Below, piece by piece: positions 20,100-30,800 of a DNA stretch of 64,000 nt. A model generated the notes under the pieces. The model did no database searches and was not told the origin of the DNA. It saw only the letters and a program-made list of their open reading frames with translations. Numbering within the stretch: position 1 is the first letter of the stretch; the number at the start of each line of letters is the position of its first letter. The translations under genes and the position numbers were made by a program. The DNA comes from Cordylochernes scorpioides (Eukaryota; Arthropoda; Arachnida; Pseudoscorpiones; Chernetidae), in contig CP092872.1 of NCBI GenBank assembly GCA_030710605.1, positions 10,659,090 to 10,723,089 of the forward strand, read 5' to 3'.

Positions 20100-21420
20100 T
20101 TCGAAATTGTGTTTTAAAACATGTTGAAGTTGAAGAAGTAATCAAGAACAAGTTATCAATTTAATACAGTATAAATCAAGATGTTAGCATAGCCATCGAG
20201 AGTTAGCAAGTAAAAGAGACTCTCTCTATAAGAGGGAAATATGTAAATATATGTTGTTTGCAGCGCGACTGTTGATTGGCCAGTCATTCTTTTTTTTTTT
20301 TTTTTCTAAAAATTTTAAATCGTCATTCTCTCTCAAATACAAAAGAGTAAATATTCCATATAGTAGTAATATTTTTAATAAAATTGATAAGTATCAATGT
20401 CACAATTCGCAGAACGATCTAATGATAGTTTCCAAATGAAAAAAAATATTTATTTCCACAAAATATGTTCCCCCACCCCTTTTAAACAAATTAAAATGCT
20501 ATATTTATTTATCTATTGTTTTATTTAAAATAGAAATTTTATCTTTTTGGAATATAACAATGGAGAAACCTAATTTTTTGTTAGAAAAGAATTTCTATCT
20601 ATCCATTATAAATATTACCATCCGTAAAAATATATTTTTATATAAAATCTAAATATATATTAAAAGAAAAATAATATTTTAAATTTTTATTTATCAAATG
20701 AAACACAAATGATTTTTTCAAAATCTTAATTCATATCATAGTAATTTGAAGAAAAATATTCATTGATATAATATTGTTATTGATATTTGACCATGGGAAA
20801 AGGTTCGATTGGAAATAAGACAGAAGATAGAACAGGTACTTTTCTCTCTGTGTTTAGAATGAGAAATAAGAAATAAAATAAGCTCATTGAACCAAAATCA
20901 ATCAACAAAAAATAATTAATTAAATAATAAGAACGATATAAAAAAATATTTCTTCAAAATTGGAAAAGATTTGAGGAATTATGATACAAATTTTGATATA
21001 ATTCAATATTGAATGATAGCGAGAAAATACCGGTGGAAATGTTTTGAAGAAAAAAAATGAAGAATACAAATATATAAAAACAATATTGCAAACTCTATTG
21101 TAAATTCATATACCAAGATGTTGAAGAATACAGGTAAGAATTCTTATGATCATCATGACAATCATACCGAAGACATTAAACCAGATTTATCTTGTATCAA
21201 TCTCAGATGTCAACTCTGGTGTCTCTTCTCTACTTATAAATAATAATTTTGTATAAAACAGAATTGCAAATTTATATTTATGGTTATCTTTCTAACCTGA
21301 AAGGATCAAATTCCTAATCTATCTTATTGTTTCTTTTGTTGAAATTGGCAATATCAAATATTTCTACCATATTTGATATGCAGATATTTGCATAGAATTT
21401 CAGTATAAACACAAAGCAAT
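20100..21420. other. AT-rich stretch, nothing recognised
   Basis: No coding, RNA or transposon signal seen on either strand. Poly-T at about 20289-20305 and many short AT runs. Confidence 0.5.
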
Positions 21421-21429
21421 AACGCGTCA

Positions 21430-21875
21430 TCTATACATATAAAATGAAAGAATTTAAAAGCACCAATGTTTCTTTTATACATAATACAAACTTCTACTGT
21501 CTTTACTGCGATGAAAAAATATATTGGGAGGGCTTGGCTCATCAGTGGTGAACCCTACCAGCAATTTCGCCAATTTAATCCACCAAACCGCTTCTCAGAG
21601 CTCTCAGTATACTGTCCTATAAGCTTGTGTCCATAGTTTTCTTGAAAAATATTTCTGAGATTTCACCCTTCAGTGCTGCGTATATAAGCAGAATCGTCCA
21701 ATACAGTATTAGAGCTATGAGAAGCGGTCTGGTGGATTAAATTGGCGAAACTGCTGGGAGGGTTCACCACTGATGAGCCAAGCCCTCCCAATATATTTTT
21801 TCATCGCAGTAAGGACAGTAGAAGTTTGTATTATGTATAAAAGAAACATTCATGCTTTTAAATCCTTTCATTTTA
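21430..21875. repeat. Second long inverted repeat built from modules
   Basis: Same design as 18790-19205: a minus-strand module at 21530-21590 and a plus-strand module at 21740-21795, flanked by TTCTTTTATACATAA tails. The centre differs and carries a promoter-like TATATAAGCAGAATCGTCC, the same start-like sequence seen near 27610 and 54840. Confidence 0.75.
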
Positions 21876-21894
21876 TAGTTCCAGTATTGTGTAT

Positions 21895-22205
21895 GTAAAA
21901 CGACATTCCAAAATATTCCGCATGTGTTTCTTTTGAACGAAAAATCAAAATTTATTTTAAGGAGAAATAACGATTATTTTTAACCTTATGGATGAGGTAT
22001 GAAAGGATGAATTGTGAAGAGTAATGATAAACGGAAAAATAAAAGTGTTCAGGGATGGGAATTTATCATTACTCTTTACAATTCATCCTCTTTCATACCT
22101 CATTCATAAGGTTAGAAATAATCGTTATTTCTCCTTAAAATAAATTTTGATTTTTCGTTCAAAAGAAACACATGCGGGATACTTTTCAAATGTCGTTCCA
22201 CAATC
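21895..22205. repeat. Head-to-head SINE pair (palindrome)
   Basis: Two SINE bodies of about 145 bp in opposite orientation meet near GTTCAGGGATGGGAA at 22045, which is the start of the tRNA-like head. The body words are ACGACATT, AACGAAAAATC, GGAGAAATAACG and GGATGAGGTATGAAAGG and their complements. The tRNA part itself is lost at the junction. Confidence 0.7.
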
Positions 22206-22272
22206 ACAAGCCGCATTATATTGTATAGTATTGTCTATGTTAATAGACATCTCTGTCTATATATCACAGCCT

Positions 22273-22419
22273 TGTTGGATTGTTAGTTGGCTAGTGGTTA
22301 TTGGATAGGACAGGCCAGCTGCTGATGTACATATAATTTGTCCTTCTTTTATTGTTTCATATCTTTAGGTAATAAAGGATCTTTCTCTTCATCTACGAAT
22401 CTATAATTTTTCCTAAACA
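22273..22419 (+). repeat. Possible solo LTR of copia type
   Basis: Starts TGTTGGATTG and ends AAACA, with a TAATAAAGG polyadenylation-like word and a pyrimidine-rich TCTTTCTCTTCATC end. The size (about 147 bp) and terminal TG/CA fit a small copia LTR. No partner LTR and no convincing target duplication were found. Confidence 0.3.
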
Positions 22420-22481
22420 TCTTTTATTATTTTTTTTTTTTTGCATAATGATCTATAATACAATACAATATAAGGCGGCCT

Positions 22482-22640
22482 GTGATTGTAAAACGACATT
22501 TGAAAACCATCCCGCACGTGTTTCTTTTCAACGAAAAATCAAAATTTATTTTAAGGAGAAATATCAATTATTTCTAACCTTTGGGATGAGGTATGAAAGG
22601 GTGAGTTGTGAAGAGTGATGATAAACGGGAAATGATTTAT
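22482..22640 (-). repeat. tRNA-derived SINE body, partial
   Basis: Same body words as the copy at 57303-57548, ending at GTGATGATAAACGG without the tRNA head. It lies 280 bases from the SINE pair at 21895-22205. Confidence 0.7.
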
Positions 22641-22879
22641 AATGATCAATATATTTGTTTCTGTTCAATAAATGTAAATTGACGCAATTATCCTTATCAG
22701 GAATATCGCATTTTGTGTGTTGAGTTTAATAATTGAAAATTAGTTAAATTGATTAATTTATTAATCATTAACCTGTTATATATTCAATTTAAATTTTGTT
22801 TTTACAATATAATACTGAAAAATGATAATAGAGATAGAGAAATTTACAGAATGATAAGAAAAGAACATTTAATTGAGTT

Positions 22880-23075
22880 ACAGCTTGCACCACGCTGATG
22901 AGGGCCAACAGCCCGAAACGCGTCCGTGGTTAGCTTTTCTTGATTAATCAAGAATGGGTATTTGGCCAATTCTGGAATAATTAAAAATCAAAGAGAATAG
23001 TTTATATTTATTCCGATAGATGACGCAAGCCATCAGCAACTTTCAGTTGCACGATAAGAAGATGCCTTTTTCATA
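22880..23075 (+). mobile_element. Ribozyme-bearing retroelement end (retrozyme or Penelope-like pLTR)
   Basis: Contains the complete hammerhead at 22889-22930, then TTTCTTGATTAATCAAG (a perfect small palindrome), a TTTGGCCAATTC box, ATTCCGATAGATGGCGC and finally CAACTTTCAGTTGCACG. The inverted relative at 24490-24720 and the relative at 9570-9745 share this order. Hammerheads are known in pLTRs of Penelope-like elements and in retrozymes. Which of these this is cannot be decided from one copy. Confidence 0.6.
22889..22930 (+). ncRNA. Hammerhead ribozyme, type I, complete core
   Basis: A self-cleaving RNA motif with all parts in place. Stem I: ACCACG (22889-22894) pairs perfectly with CGTGGT (22925-22930). 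Core box CTGATGA is 22895-22901. Stem II: GGGC (22902-22905), loop CAACA, GCCC (22911-22914). GAAA is 22915-22918. Helix III is minimal: A22918-C22919 pair with G22922-T22923 around GC. The cleavage base is C22924. Every invariant core position is present. Two-pair helix III hammerheads are known from Penelope-like elements and retrozymes and often act as dimers or are helped by loop contacts. No transcript evidence is available here. Confidence 0.85.
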
Positions 23076-23572
23076 ATTTTTCTTTCTTTTTTTTTTCATT
23101 TTTTAAAATCCTTTATCTCTCATCATTTCCAATTATATATTATAAAACCAAAATTCAAATAGAATATATAATGATATTTTTATATTAAATTTTAATATCC
23201 TTATTGTTTTAAATAGAGATACACAAACATTTTCTTTAATTTTTTCCACACAAAAAAAAAAAAGATTCAATGAAAAATTGAAAATCTATAAAATACTTTT
23301 TTATCGGAGCTCGCGTGGGTATATTTGCAATTAAAATTAAATTCTTTATTGTTGAATGTTGATTTATTGTGTTGCTGGAAATTTAAATATTTAAGAAAAA
23401 GGTTTAGAAAATATTAATTTAGATTGTTCGCAATAATAAAAGATATTGGCATTTGGCTCTTTTAGTTTTTTTACAACAAATTGTGTTTCCAATATTGTAA
23501 AATAAGCGATCAATTTGTTAAAGAAAACCTATATATAAATAACGTTCAAATATACATGTAAATGAAACGAAA

Positions 23573-23885
23573 TTTGACAATTATACTGCAAATGTTTCTT
23601 TTGAAAGAAAAATCGAAATATATTTTAAGGAGAAATAACGATTATTTCTAACCTTAGGCATGAAGTATGAAAGGATGAATTGTGAAGAGTAATGATAAAC
23701 GGAAAAATAAAAGTGTTCAGGAATGGGAACTTTTATTTTTTCGTTTATCATTACTCTTCACAATTCATCCTTTCATACTTCATCCTAAGGATGGTTAGAA
23801 ATAATCGTTATTTCTCCTTAAAATAAATTTCTATTTTTCTTTCAAAAGAAACATTTGCGATATAATTGTCAAATTTCGTTTAACA
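23573..23885. repeat. Second head-to-head SINE pair (palindrome)
   Basis: Arms of about 150 bp, complementary, meeting near GTTCAGGAATGGGAACTTTT at 23712-23731. Same SINE family as 21895-22205 but with different sequence changes (for example TGCAAATGTTTC against CATGTGTTTC), so it is not a simple copy of that pair. Confidence 0.7.
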
Positions 23886-24119
23886 ATCATAAGCCGCATT
23901 ATATTGTATTATAAATATATGTAAATAGTTTACTTTTTTATTTTAGAGATATTTTAATAATTTTTAATATTTACACACATATTATCACAGGATTGAATAT
24001 TGCGACAATTTAGATAAGAAAAAGCATAAGACGCCGAAACTCATTTTATCTATTTCATTAAAGAAACCTTTCAGACAAACCTTTCTTCAACTAAGTAAAT
24101 TTATATATTTATAAATGTA

Positions 24120-24380
24120 TGTAATTCTACTGTCCTTAAATCTTATGTCCACAGTTCTTCTAAAATACCCATTCCAAGAGTCTACCAACAATATCACTAT
24201 AAAAGGAAGTTCCAAAAATGCAATATAACAGAGGTATGGTAGATTAAACTGGCGAAACCGCTGGGAGGGTTCACCACTGATGAGCAAGCCCTCCCTTTAA
24301 TTTTTCCATTGCAGTAAGGGCAGTATAAATTGTTTAATTTCAAAAAGAATCATACGCCTTTAAAATAGTTTCGAATTAAG
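24120..24380 (+). repeat. Module copy with promoter-like upstream region
   Basis: The order is ACTGTCCTTAAATCTTATG, a TATAAAAGG box at about 24203, then AATGCAATATAACAGAGG and the module core at 24250-24300. The tail has TTGCAGTAAGGGCAGTA and AATCATACGCC. The fixed spacing between the TATAAAAG box and the module recurs at 34500, 54090, 56340, 58910 and 62660, so the module looks like the 5' part of a transcribed unit. Confidence 0.6.
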
Positions 24381-24489
24381 TAAAACGTGTTAGCCAGTTG
24401 AAGAAGAACTTTTCTGAAAGCTTTTTTATTCAAAAAGATTTAAAAAAAATTGCGGCAACTTATGATATTTTTAAGAAAAAAATAAAGGA

Positions 24490-24722
24490 GGCATCTCCTT
24501 ATCGTGCAACTGAAAGTTGCTGATGGCTTGCGCCATCTATCGGAATAAATATCAACTATTCTCGTTGATTTTTTAATTATTCCAGAATTGGCCAAATACC
24601 CATTCTTGATTATTCAAGAATAGTTAACCACGTACGCGTTTCGGGCTGTTGGCCCTCGTTTTATTCCGATAGATGGCGCAAGCCATCAGCAACTTTCAGT
24701 TTCACGATCAGAAAATGCTTCT
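24490..24722 (-). mobile_element. Rearranged ribozyme-bearing end, hammerhead truncated
   Basis: On the minus strand GAGGGCCAACAGCCCGAAAC, then GCGTA and CGTGG (24657-24628) matches the ribozyme at 22902-22929. The CTGAT part of the core is missing and the sequence instead joins ATTCCGATAGATGGCGC. Both ends of the segment carry that AGATGGCGC end in inverted orientation. It is non-functional as a ribozyme. Confidence 0.65.
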
Positions 24723-25025
24723 TTTTTTTCTTGATTATTTACCTCATCCAAGTACAAATTGACTTTTGTACTATTTTTCACATTATGATTTTTTGTTGTA
24801 AGTTTTTATATATAAGAAATTGGGTTGGCCAAATATCAGGGAACAGGTTAAATCAATGTTTAGTTGATTTCACCAGATGGCGCTCTGCCTTCTGTAAAGC
24901 ACATGTGCTCCTGGTCAGGATATGACTTCTTTATTTTAATATATATTTCTATTCACCTCAACTCAAAGGTTTTAGTAAGTATTCTTTTGGTTTAATTTAA
25001 TATAAAACGATGTTGTTCATGTTAA

Positions 25026-25304
25026 ATACACTCATTGACCAAACTCTCTTAAGGAAGTAGAAAGTCTTTGATGTCTGATATTTCAAAGAAGACAGGCAAT
25101 TTTGCTCACACTTGGTTATCTCGTGTGTCTTCAATAAAGGTCACTGTAATGTCTTTCAGAGTTATTGTCTGAATCCCGATATACTTGGTAAAAGGTACAA
25201 CTTCCTTAAGTTTTGTCCATTAGTGTATCTTTCAGAGTTATTGTCTGAATCCCGATATACATGCTAAAAGGTACAACTTCCTTAAGTTTTGTCCATGAGT
25301 GTAG
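25026..25304 (-). mobile_element. Small DNA transposon (MITE) whose right end is duplicated
   Basis: Starts TACACTCATTGACCAAACT and ends AAGTTTTGTCCATGAGTGTA, near-perfect terminal inverted repeats with TA at the tips, as in Tc1/mariner-type MITEs. The interior carries a CACACTTGGTTATCTCGTG spacer. The last 76-bp segment occurs twice in tandem (about 25150-25227 and 25228-25304). This is the full-length element whose end makes up the satellite at 27853. No transposase is present. Confidence 0.75.
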
Positions 25305-25309
25305 ACAGA

Positions 25310-25870
25310 ATAATTAAAAAATGAATATGTGTCCGTATTTAACTTTTTAAAACCTTTTAAAGCCAAAATTTAAACATTCACTACATGTCACAATAAGTTA
25401 ATTCGAAAGAATTTCCATGGTTTTTCTCAACTCCTGACTGAAACAATTTCCATTTCCCAACTAGTTTATATTAAAGGATAAATAAAAGGGCTTCTAAAAA
25501 TAAGTTTCTTGTTTTATTATATATTTTCTTCTCAAGCTTTCAGGTTTACAAACCCATCTATAAGAGTATATAGGCCGTTCGTGTCGCACACAATCCCCTA
25601 CTGTCTTAAAAGTCCCAAAGTTTTAACGAACGGGCCCCATTTGCCGCCCCTTGGAATGTCGCTGCTGTCTCAAGTGACCGGACTTTACATCCCGTCTCTC
25701 TCTGGGTTGGTTCTAGGTTTGCTTTATTATTCCTGGAAGAGTATATATTATGACATATATATATATGACAAAATACATCTCAATATACAACTAATATTGA
25801 TATCTTGTATTATCAACAAGTTTTTAAATTGTAAATAGTAACTATATTTAGTATTTGTATATATTATCAT
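25310..25870. other. AT-rich stretch, nothing firm recognised
   Basis: A 109-residue frame at 25509-25838 has no domain I recognise and a composition like its surroundings. I leave it uncalled. Confidence 0.4.
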
Positions 25871-25878
25871 TTGTAAGG

Positions 25879-26215
25879 AGGGTCGGTGGAAGGCTGGTTA
25901 AACCGTTTGGTTTTCGACCACTACGACCCGGGTTCGATTCCCGCATGGGACACTTTTTTCTGTTAAAAAAAAAAAGTTTTAAAAATGCTCCAATGGCCCC
26001 CCGATTCTTGTAAAAGTTCAACCCCACCAGCTAGTGCAAATAATCAAACTGGCACATTTGTAAGTGCAAAGTCGAACTGCTTTCACATGTGTAGACATGT
26101 GGTGCGCTTACAGTAAAAAAGCAGTCGCTAACTACCCACCATGATTATCATGGCCTGTACCACGTTTATTAGGGATAAGCAAAAAGAAAATATATTATCA
26201 TTTGTATTTTGAGTT
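25879..26215 (+). repeat. Possible tRNA-derived SINE
   Basis: GGGTTCGATTCCCGC (about 25930) is a strong pol III B box, preceded by an A-box-like GGTGGAAGGCTGG about 45 bases upstream. An arm TGGT...ACCA lies between. The tRNA-like head ends near 25952 and is followed by a poly-A run and a 240-base body. The acceptor ends do not pair well, so this is a SINE head or pseudo-tRNA rather than a working tRNA. Confidence 0.45.
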
Positions 26216-26230
26216 CATATATATATATAT

Positions 26231-26290
26231 ACTAGCCGAATGACCCGGGCAACGCCCGTGTTTTACCCGATTGAATGTTTTTATTCAAAT
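26231..26290 (-). mobile_element. Helentron-like 3' end
   Basis: On the minus strand a GGGCGTTGCCCGGGTCA hairpin is followed by TTCGG, CTAGT and a TATATATA tract. This matches the end of the element at 16036-16415. The other end was not found. Confidence 0.4.
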
Positions 26291-26725
26291 ACTATTTGTT
26301 ACAATTATAAATTGGCGCCTTAAAAAATGCATATAATAGTTAATAACTATAGCCTATGTGCTTTATCTGTCTATGTACTGTTGGCTTCCGTAGGCGTCTC
26401 ATACTGGGAAAAAGAAAGAGAGGATTCCATTTAGTTATTAACTAATATATGCATTTATTTAAGGAGCGACCCGCTCCAACACAATAGTTACATAAACGAT
26501 AAAGCGAGTGGGGGTGGCATGATGGGGGGGGGGCAAAGGTGGCGTGATCGTAGCCAACCAATAGGAGGGCGCCATTCCAAACAAAAAGCAAACGGTGACA
26601 GAGATGACTGATTAGGAATGACGCTCGTAACTGTATATAGAATATAATTAAATTCTATTATAAATACCAATATTAGGCCTGCATGGAAAAGTTTCTTTTT
26701 TTACAAATCATTTATTTATAAATAT

Positions 26726-26759
26726 CTCAAGCTTTCGGACAAGAAAGCCCTTCTACAGA
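26726..26759 (-). repeat. Retroelement-end hairpin, GAAAG type
   Basis: The minus strand reads CTGTAGAAGGGC, a short loop, GTCCGAAAGCTTGAG, then AATAAA about 20 bases on. See the GAAAG-type hairpin family in findings. Confidence 0.5.
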
Positions 26760-26841
26760 AGAAAATATTTCCATTAAACCGCCGATAGAATAATAATAAA
26801 AATCACACATACACGAAAGCCTTTATTAGGGACTTGCCCCA

Positions 26842-26941
26842 NNNNNNNNNNNNNNNNNNNNNNNNNNNNNNNNNNNNNNNNNNNNNNNNNNNNNNNNNNN
26901 NNNNNNNNNNNNNNNNNNNNNNNNNNNNNNNNNNNNNNNNN
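26842..26941. other. Assembly gap, 100 N
   Basis: Exactly 100 unknown bases, a conventional placeholder for a scaffold join of unknown length. Sequence on the two sides may not be adjacent in the genome. Confidence 0.99.
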
Positions 26942-26944
26942 AAA

Positions 26945-27850
26945 ATAAATCAAGATCATTATATTTAATATATTTCAATACTCAGCATCTTGAAGAGAGT
27001 ATTGCTTGATGCAAATATATATATACATTTACACTGTCCTGAAAGCTTATGTCCATAGTTTGTTTGAATACCATTTCTAATATTTTCCATCCTTCATTGT
27101 AACATACTATATATACATTGATAGAGGTTGCATGGCTGGTATTTATAGTTCTGTAAAATATAGACACTTCGGCCAGTTAAAAGTTTTATTTTCTCAAGGT
27201 TTCAACAAAGGTATTGCCACGTGGAAAATTATGGAAGACAAACTTCAGGAGGAAACAAAATTTATTTCAGGCAAGGACAAACTATGAATGGTAAACAAAA
27301 GATAAGCCACGAGGGAAATTTACAGAGTCGCAATATATAAACATAAAAACGACCACTCTTTTAATAAAAAATAATAAAATTAATAAATACTATGTTACAT
27401 AAATAAAACTAATAAATACTATGTTACAATATTTTGTCTTCGTCAGGATAAATATAGTATTTGGCAAGGCGTTGAAAATTGTATTAAATTTTTAATGTCT
27501 TGCCAAATGCTTTATTTTAATTTATTCTGACGAATACAAAATATTTTTGTTGAAACATTGAGAAAATAAAACTTTAACTTGCTGAACTGTCTATTTGTTA
27601 AAGAAATATATAAACTGAATCGTCCAATACAGTAAAAGAAGGCAAAGAAGCGCGATCCGGTAGCTCAAATTGTCGAAACCGCTGTGAGGGTTCACCATTG
27701 ATGAGCTAATCCCTCCCAATATATTTTCATCGCAGTAAGGATAGTAGAAAGTTTGTTTTATTTGTAAATAAACATTTTTGATTTAATATTTTTATTTCTT
27801 AAATATCTTTGGCTATTCAGTGTCACATTGCCTATCTGTTTTTTCATGTA
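26945..27850 (+). repeat. Segment M, duplicated at 54385-55080
   Basis: Order: a TATTTCAATACTCAGCATC start, ACTGTCCTGAAAGCTTATG, then paired hairpins with CTTCGTCAG (27439-27447, minus) and CTGACGAA (27528-27535, plus), a TATATAAACTGAATCGTCC start-like word, a module copy (core 27668-27720) and a tail running into the 76-bp array. The copy at 54385-55080 has the same order. The 27-kb copy is longer by about 200 bases at 27180-27420. Confidence 0.7.
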
Positions 27851-27852
27851 TA

Positions 27853-30800
27853 TATACTCATTGATAAAACTTAAGGAAGTTGTACCTTTTAGCATGTATA
27901 TTGGGATTAAGACAATAACTCTGAAAGAAACACTCATGGACAAAATTTAAGGAAGTTGTACCTTTTAGCATGTATATCGGGATTAAGACAATAACTCTGA
28001 AAGATACACTCATGGACAAAACTTAAGGAAGTTGTACCTTTCAGCATGTATATCGGGATTCAGACAATAACTCTGAAAGATACACTCATGGACAAAACTT
28101 AAAGAAGTTGTACCTTTTAGCATATATATCGGGATTCAGACAATAACTCTGAAAGATACACTCATGGACAAAACTTAAGGAAGTTGTACCTTTCAGCATG
28201 TATATCGGGATTCAGACAATAACTCTGAAAGATACACTCATGGACAAAACTTAAGGAAGTTGTACCTTTTAGCATATATATCGGGATTCAGACAATAACT
28301 CTGAAAGATACACTCATGGACAAAACTTAAGGAAGTTGTACCTTTTAGCATATATATCGGGATTCAGACAATAACTCTGAAAGATACACTCATGGATAAA
28401 ACCTAAGGAAGTTGTGCCTTTTAGCATATATATCGGGATTCAGAAAATAACTCTGAAAGATACACACATGGATAAAACTTAAGGAAGTTGTACCTTTTAG
28501 CATATATATCGGGATTCAGAGAATAACTCTGAAAGATACACTCATGGATAAAACTTAAGGAAGTTGTACCTTTTAGCATATATATCGGGATTCAGACAAT
28601 AACTCTGAAAGATACACTCATGGATAAAACTTAAGGAAGTTGTACCTTTTAGCATATATATCGGGATTCAGACAATAACTCTGAAAGATACACTCATGGA
28701 TAAAACTTAAGGAAGTTGTACTTTTAGCATATATATCGGGATTCAGACAATAACTCTGAAAGATACACTCATGGATAAAACTTAAGGAAGTTGTACTTTT
28801 AGCATATATATCGGGATTCAGACAATAACTCTGAAAGATACACTCATGGATAAAACTTAAGGAAGTTGTACCTTATAGCATATATATCGGGATTCAGACA
28901 ATAACTCTGAAAGATACACTAATGGATAAAACTTAAGGAAGTTGTACCTTATAGCATATATATCGGGATTCAGACAATAACTCTGAAAGATACACTCATG
29001 GATAAAACTTAAGGAAGTTGTACTTTTAGCATATATATCGGGATTCAGACAATAACTCTGAAAGATACACTCATGGATAAAACTTAAGGAAGTTGTACCT
29101 TATAGCATATATATCGGGATTCAGACAATAACTCTGAAAGATACACTCATGGACAAAACTTAAGGAAGTTGTAACTTTTAGCATATATATCGGGATTCAG
29201 ACAATAACTCTGAAAGATACACTCATGGACAAAACTTAAGGAAGTTGTACCTTTTAGCATATATATCGGGATTCAGACAATAACTCTGAAAGATACACTC
29301 ATGGATAAAACCTAAGGAAGTTGTGCCTTTTAGCATATATATCGGGATTCAGAAAATAACTCTGAAAGATACACTCATGGATAAAACTTAAGGAAGTTGT
29401 ACCTTTTACCATGTATATCGGGATTAAGACAATAACTCTTAAAGATACACTCATGGACAAAACTTAAGGAAGTTGTACCTTTCAGCATGTATATCGGGAT
29501 TCAGACAATAACTCTGAAAGATACACTCATGGACAAAACTTAAAGAAGTTGTACCTTTTAGCATATATATCGGGATTCAGACAATAACTCTGAAAGATAC
29601 ACTCATGGACAAAACTTAAGGAAGTTGTACCTTTCAGCATGTATATCGGGATTAAGACAATAACTCTGAAAGATACACTCATGGACAAAACTTAAGGAAG
29701 TTGTACCTTTTAGCATATATATCGGGATTCAGACAATAACTCTGAAAGATACACTCATGGACAAAACTTAAGGAAGTTGTACCTTTTACCATGTATATCG
29801 GGATTAAGACAATAACTCTGAAAGATACACTCATGGACAAAACTTAAGGAAGTTGTACCTTTCAGCATGTATATCGGGATTCAGACAATAACTCTGAAAG
29901 ATACACTCATGGACAAAACTTAAGGAAGTTGTACCTTTTAGCATATATATCGGGATTCAGACAATAACTCTGAAAGATACACTCATGGACAAAACTTAAG
30001 GAAGTTGTACCTTTTAGCATATATATCGGGATTCAGACAATAACTCTGAAAGATACACTCATGGATAAAACTTAAGGAAGTTGTACCTTTTAGCATATAT
30101 ATCGGGATTCAGACAATAACTCTGAAAGATACACTCATGGATAAAACTTGAGGAAGTTGTACTTTTAGCATATATATCGGGATTCAGACAATAACTCTGA
30201 AATATACACTCATGGATAAAACTTAAGTTGTACTTTTAGCATATATATCGGGATTCAGACAATAACTCTGAAAGATACACTCATGGATAAAACTTAAGGA
30301 AGTTGTACTTTTAGCATATATATCGGGATTCAGACAATAACTCTGAAAGATACACTCATGGATAAAACTTAAGGAAGTTATACTTTTAGCATATATATCG
30401 GGATTCAGACAATAACTCTGAAAGATACACTCATGGATAAAACTTAAGGAAGTTGTGCCTTTTAGCATATATATCGGGATTCAGAAAATAACTCTGAAAG
30501 ATACACTCATGGATAAAACTTAAGGAAGTTGTACCTTTTAGCATATATATCGGGATTCAGAGAATAACTCTGAAAGATACACTCATGGATAAAACTTAAG
30601 GAAGTTGTACCTTTTAGCATATATATCGGGATTCAGACAATAACTCTGAAAGATACACTCATGGATAAAACTTAAGAAAGTTGTACCTTTTAGCATATAT
30701 ATCGGGATTCAGACAATAACTCTGAAAGATACACTCATGGATAAAACTTAAGGAAGTTGTACCTTCTAGCATATATATCGGGATTCAGACAATAACTCTG

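Noticed and set aside
25509-25838. 109-codon frame as a possible host gene
   Set aside because: No domain, AT-rich repeat surroundings, no splice-site logic I could support.
30223-30468. Repetitive minus-strand open frame in the satellite
   Set aside because: It exists only because some units are 75 bp and keep one frame open; 76-bp units break it. No start, domain or codon pattern suggests a gene.
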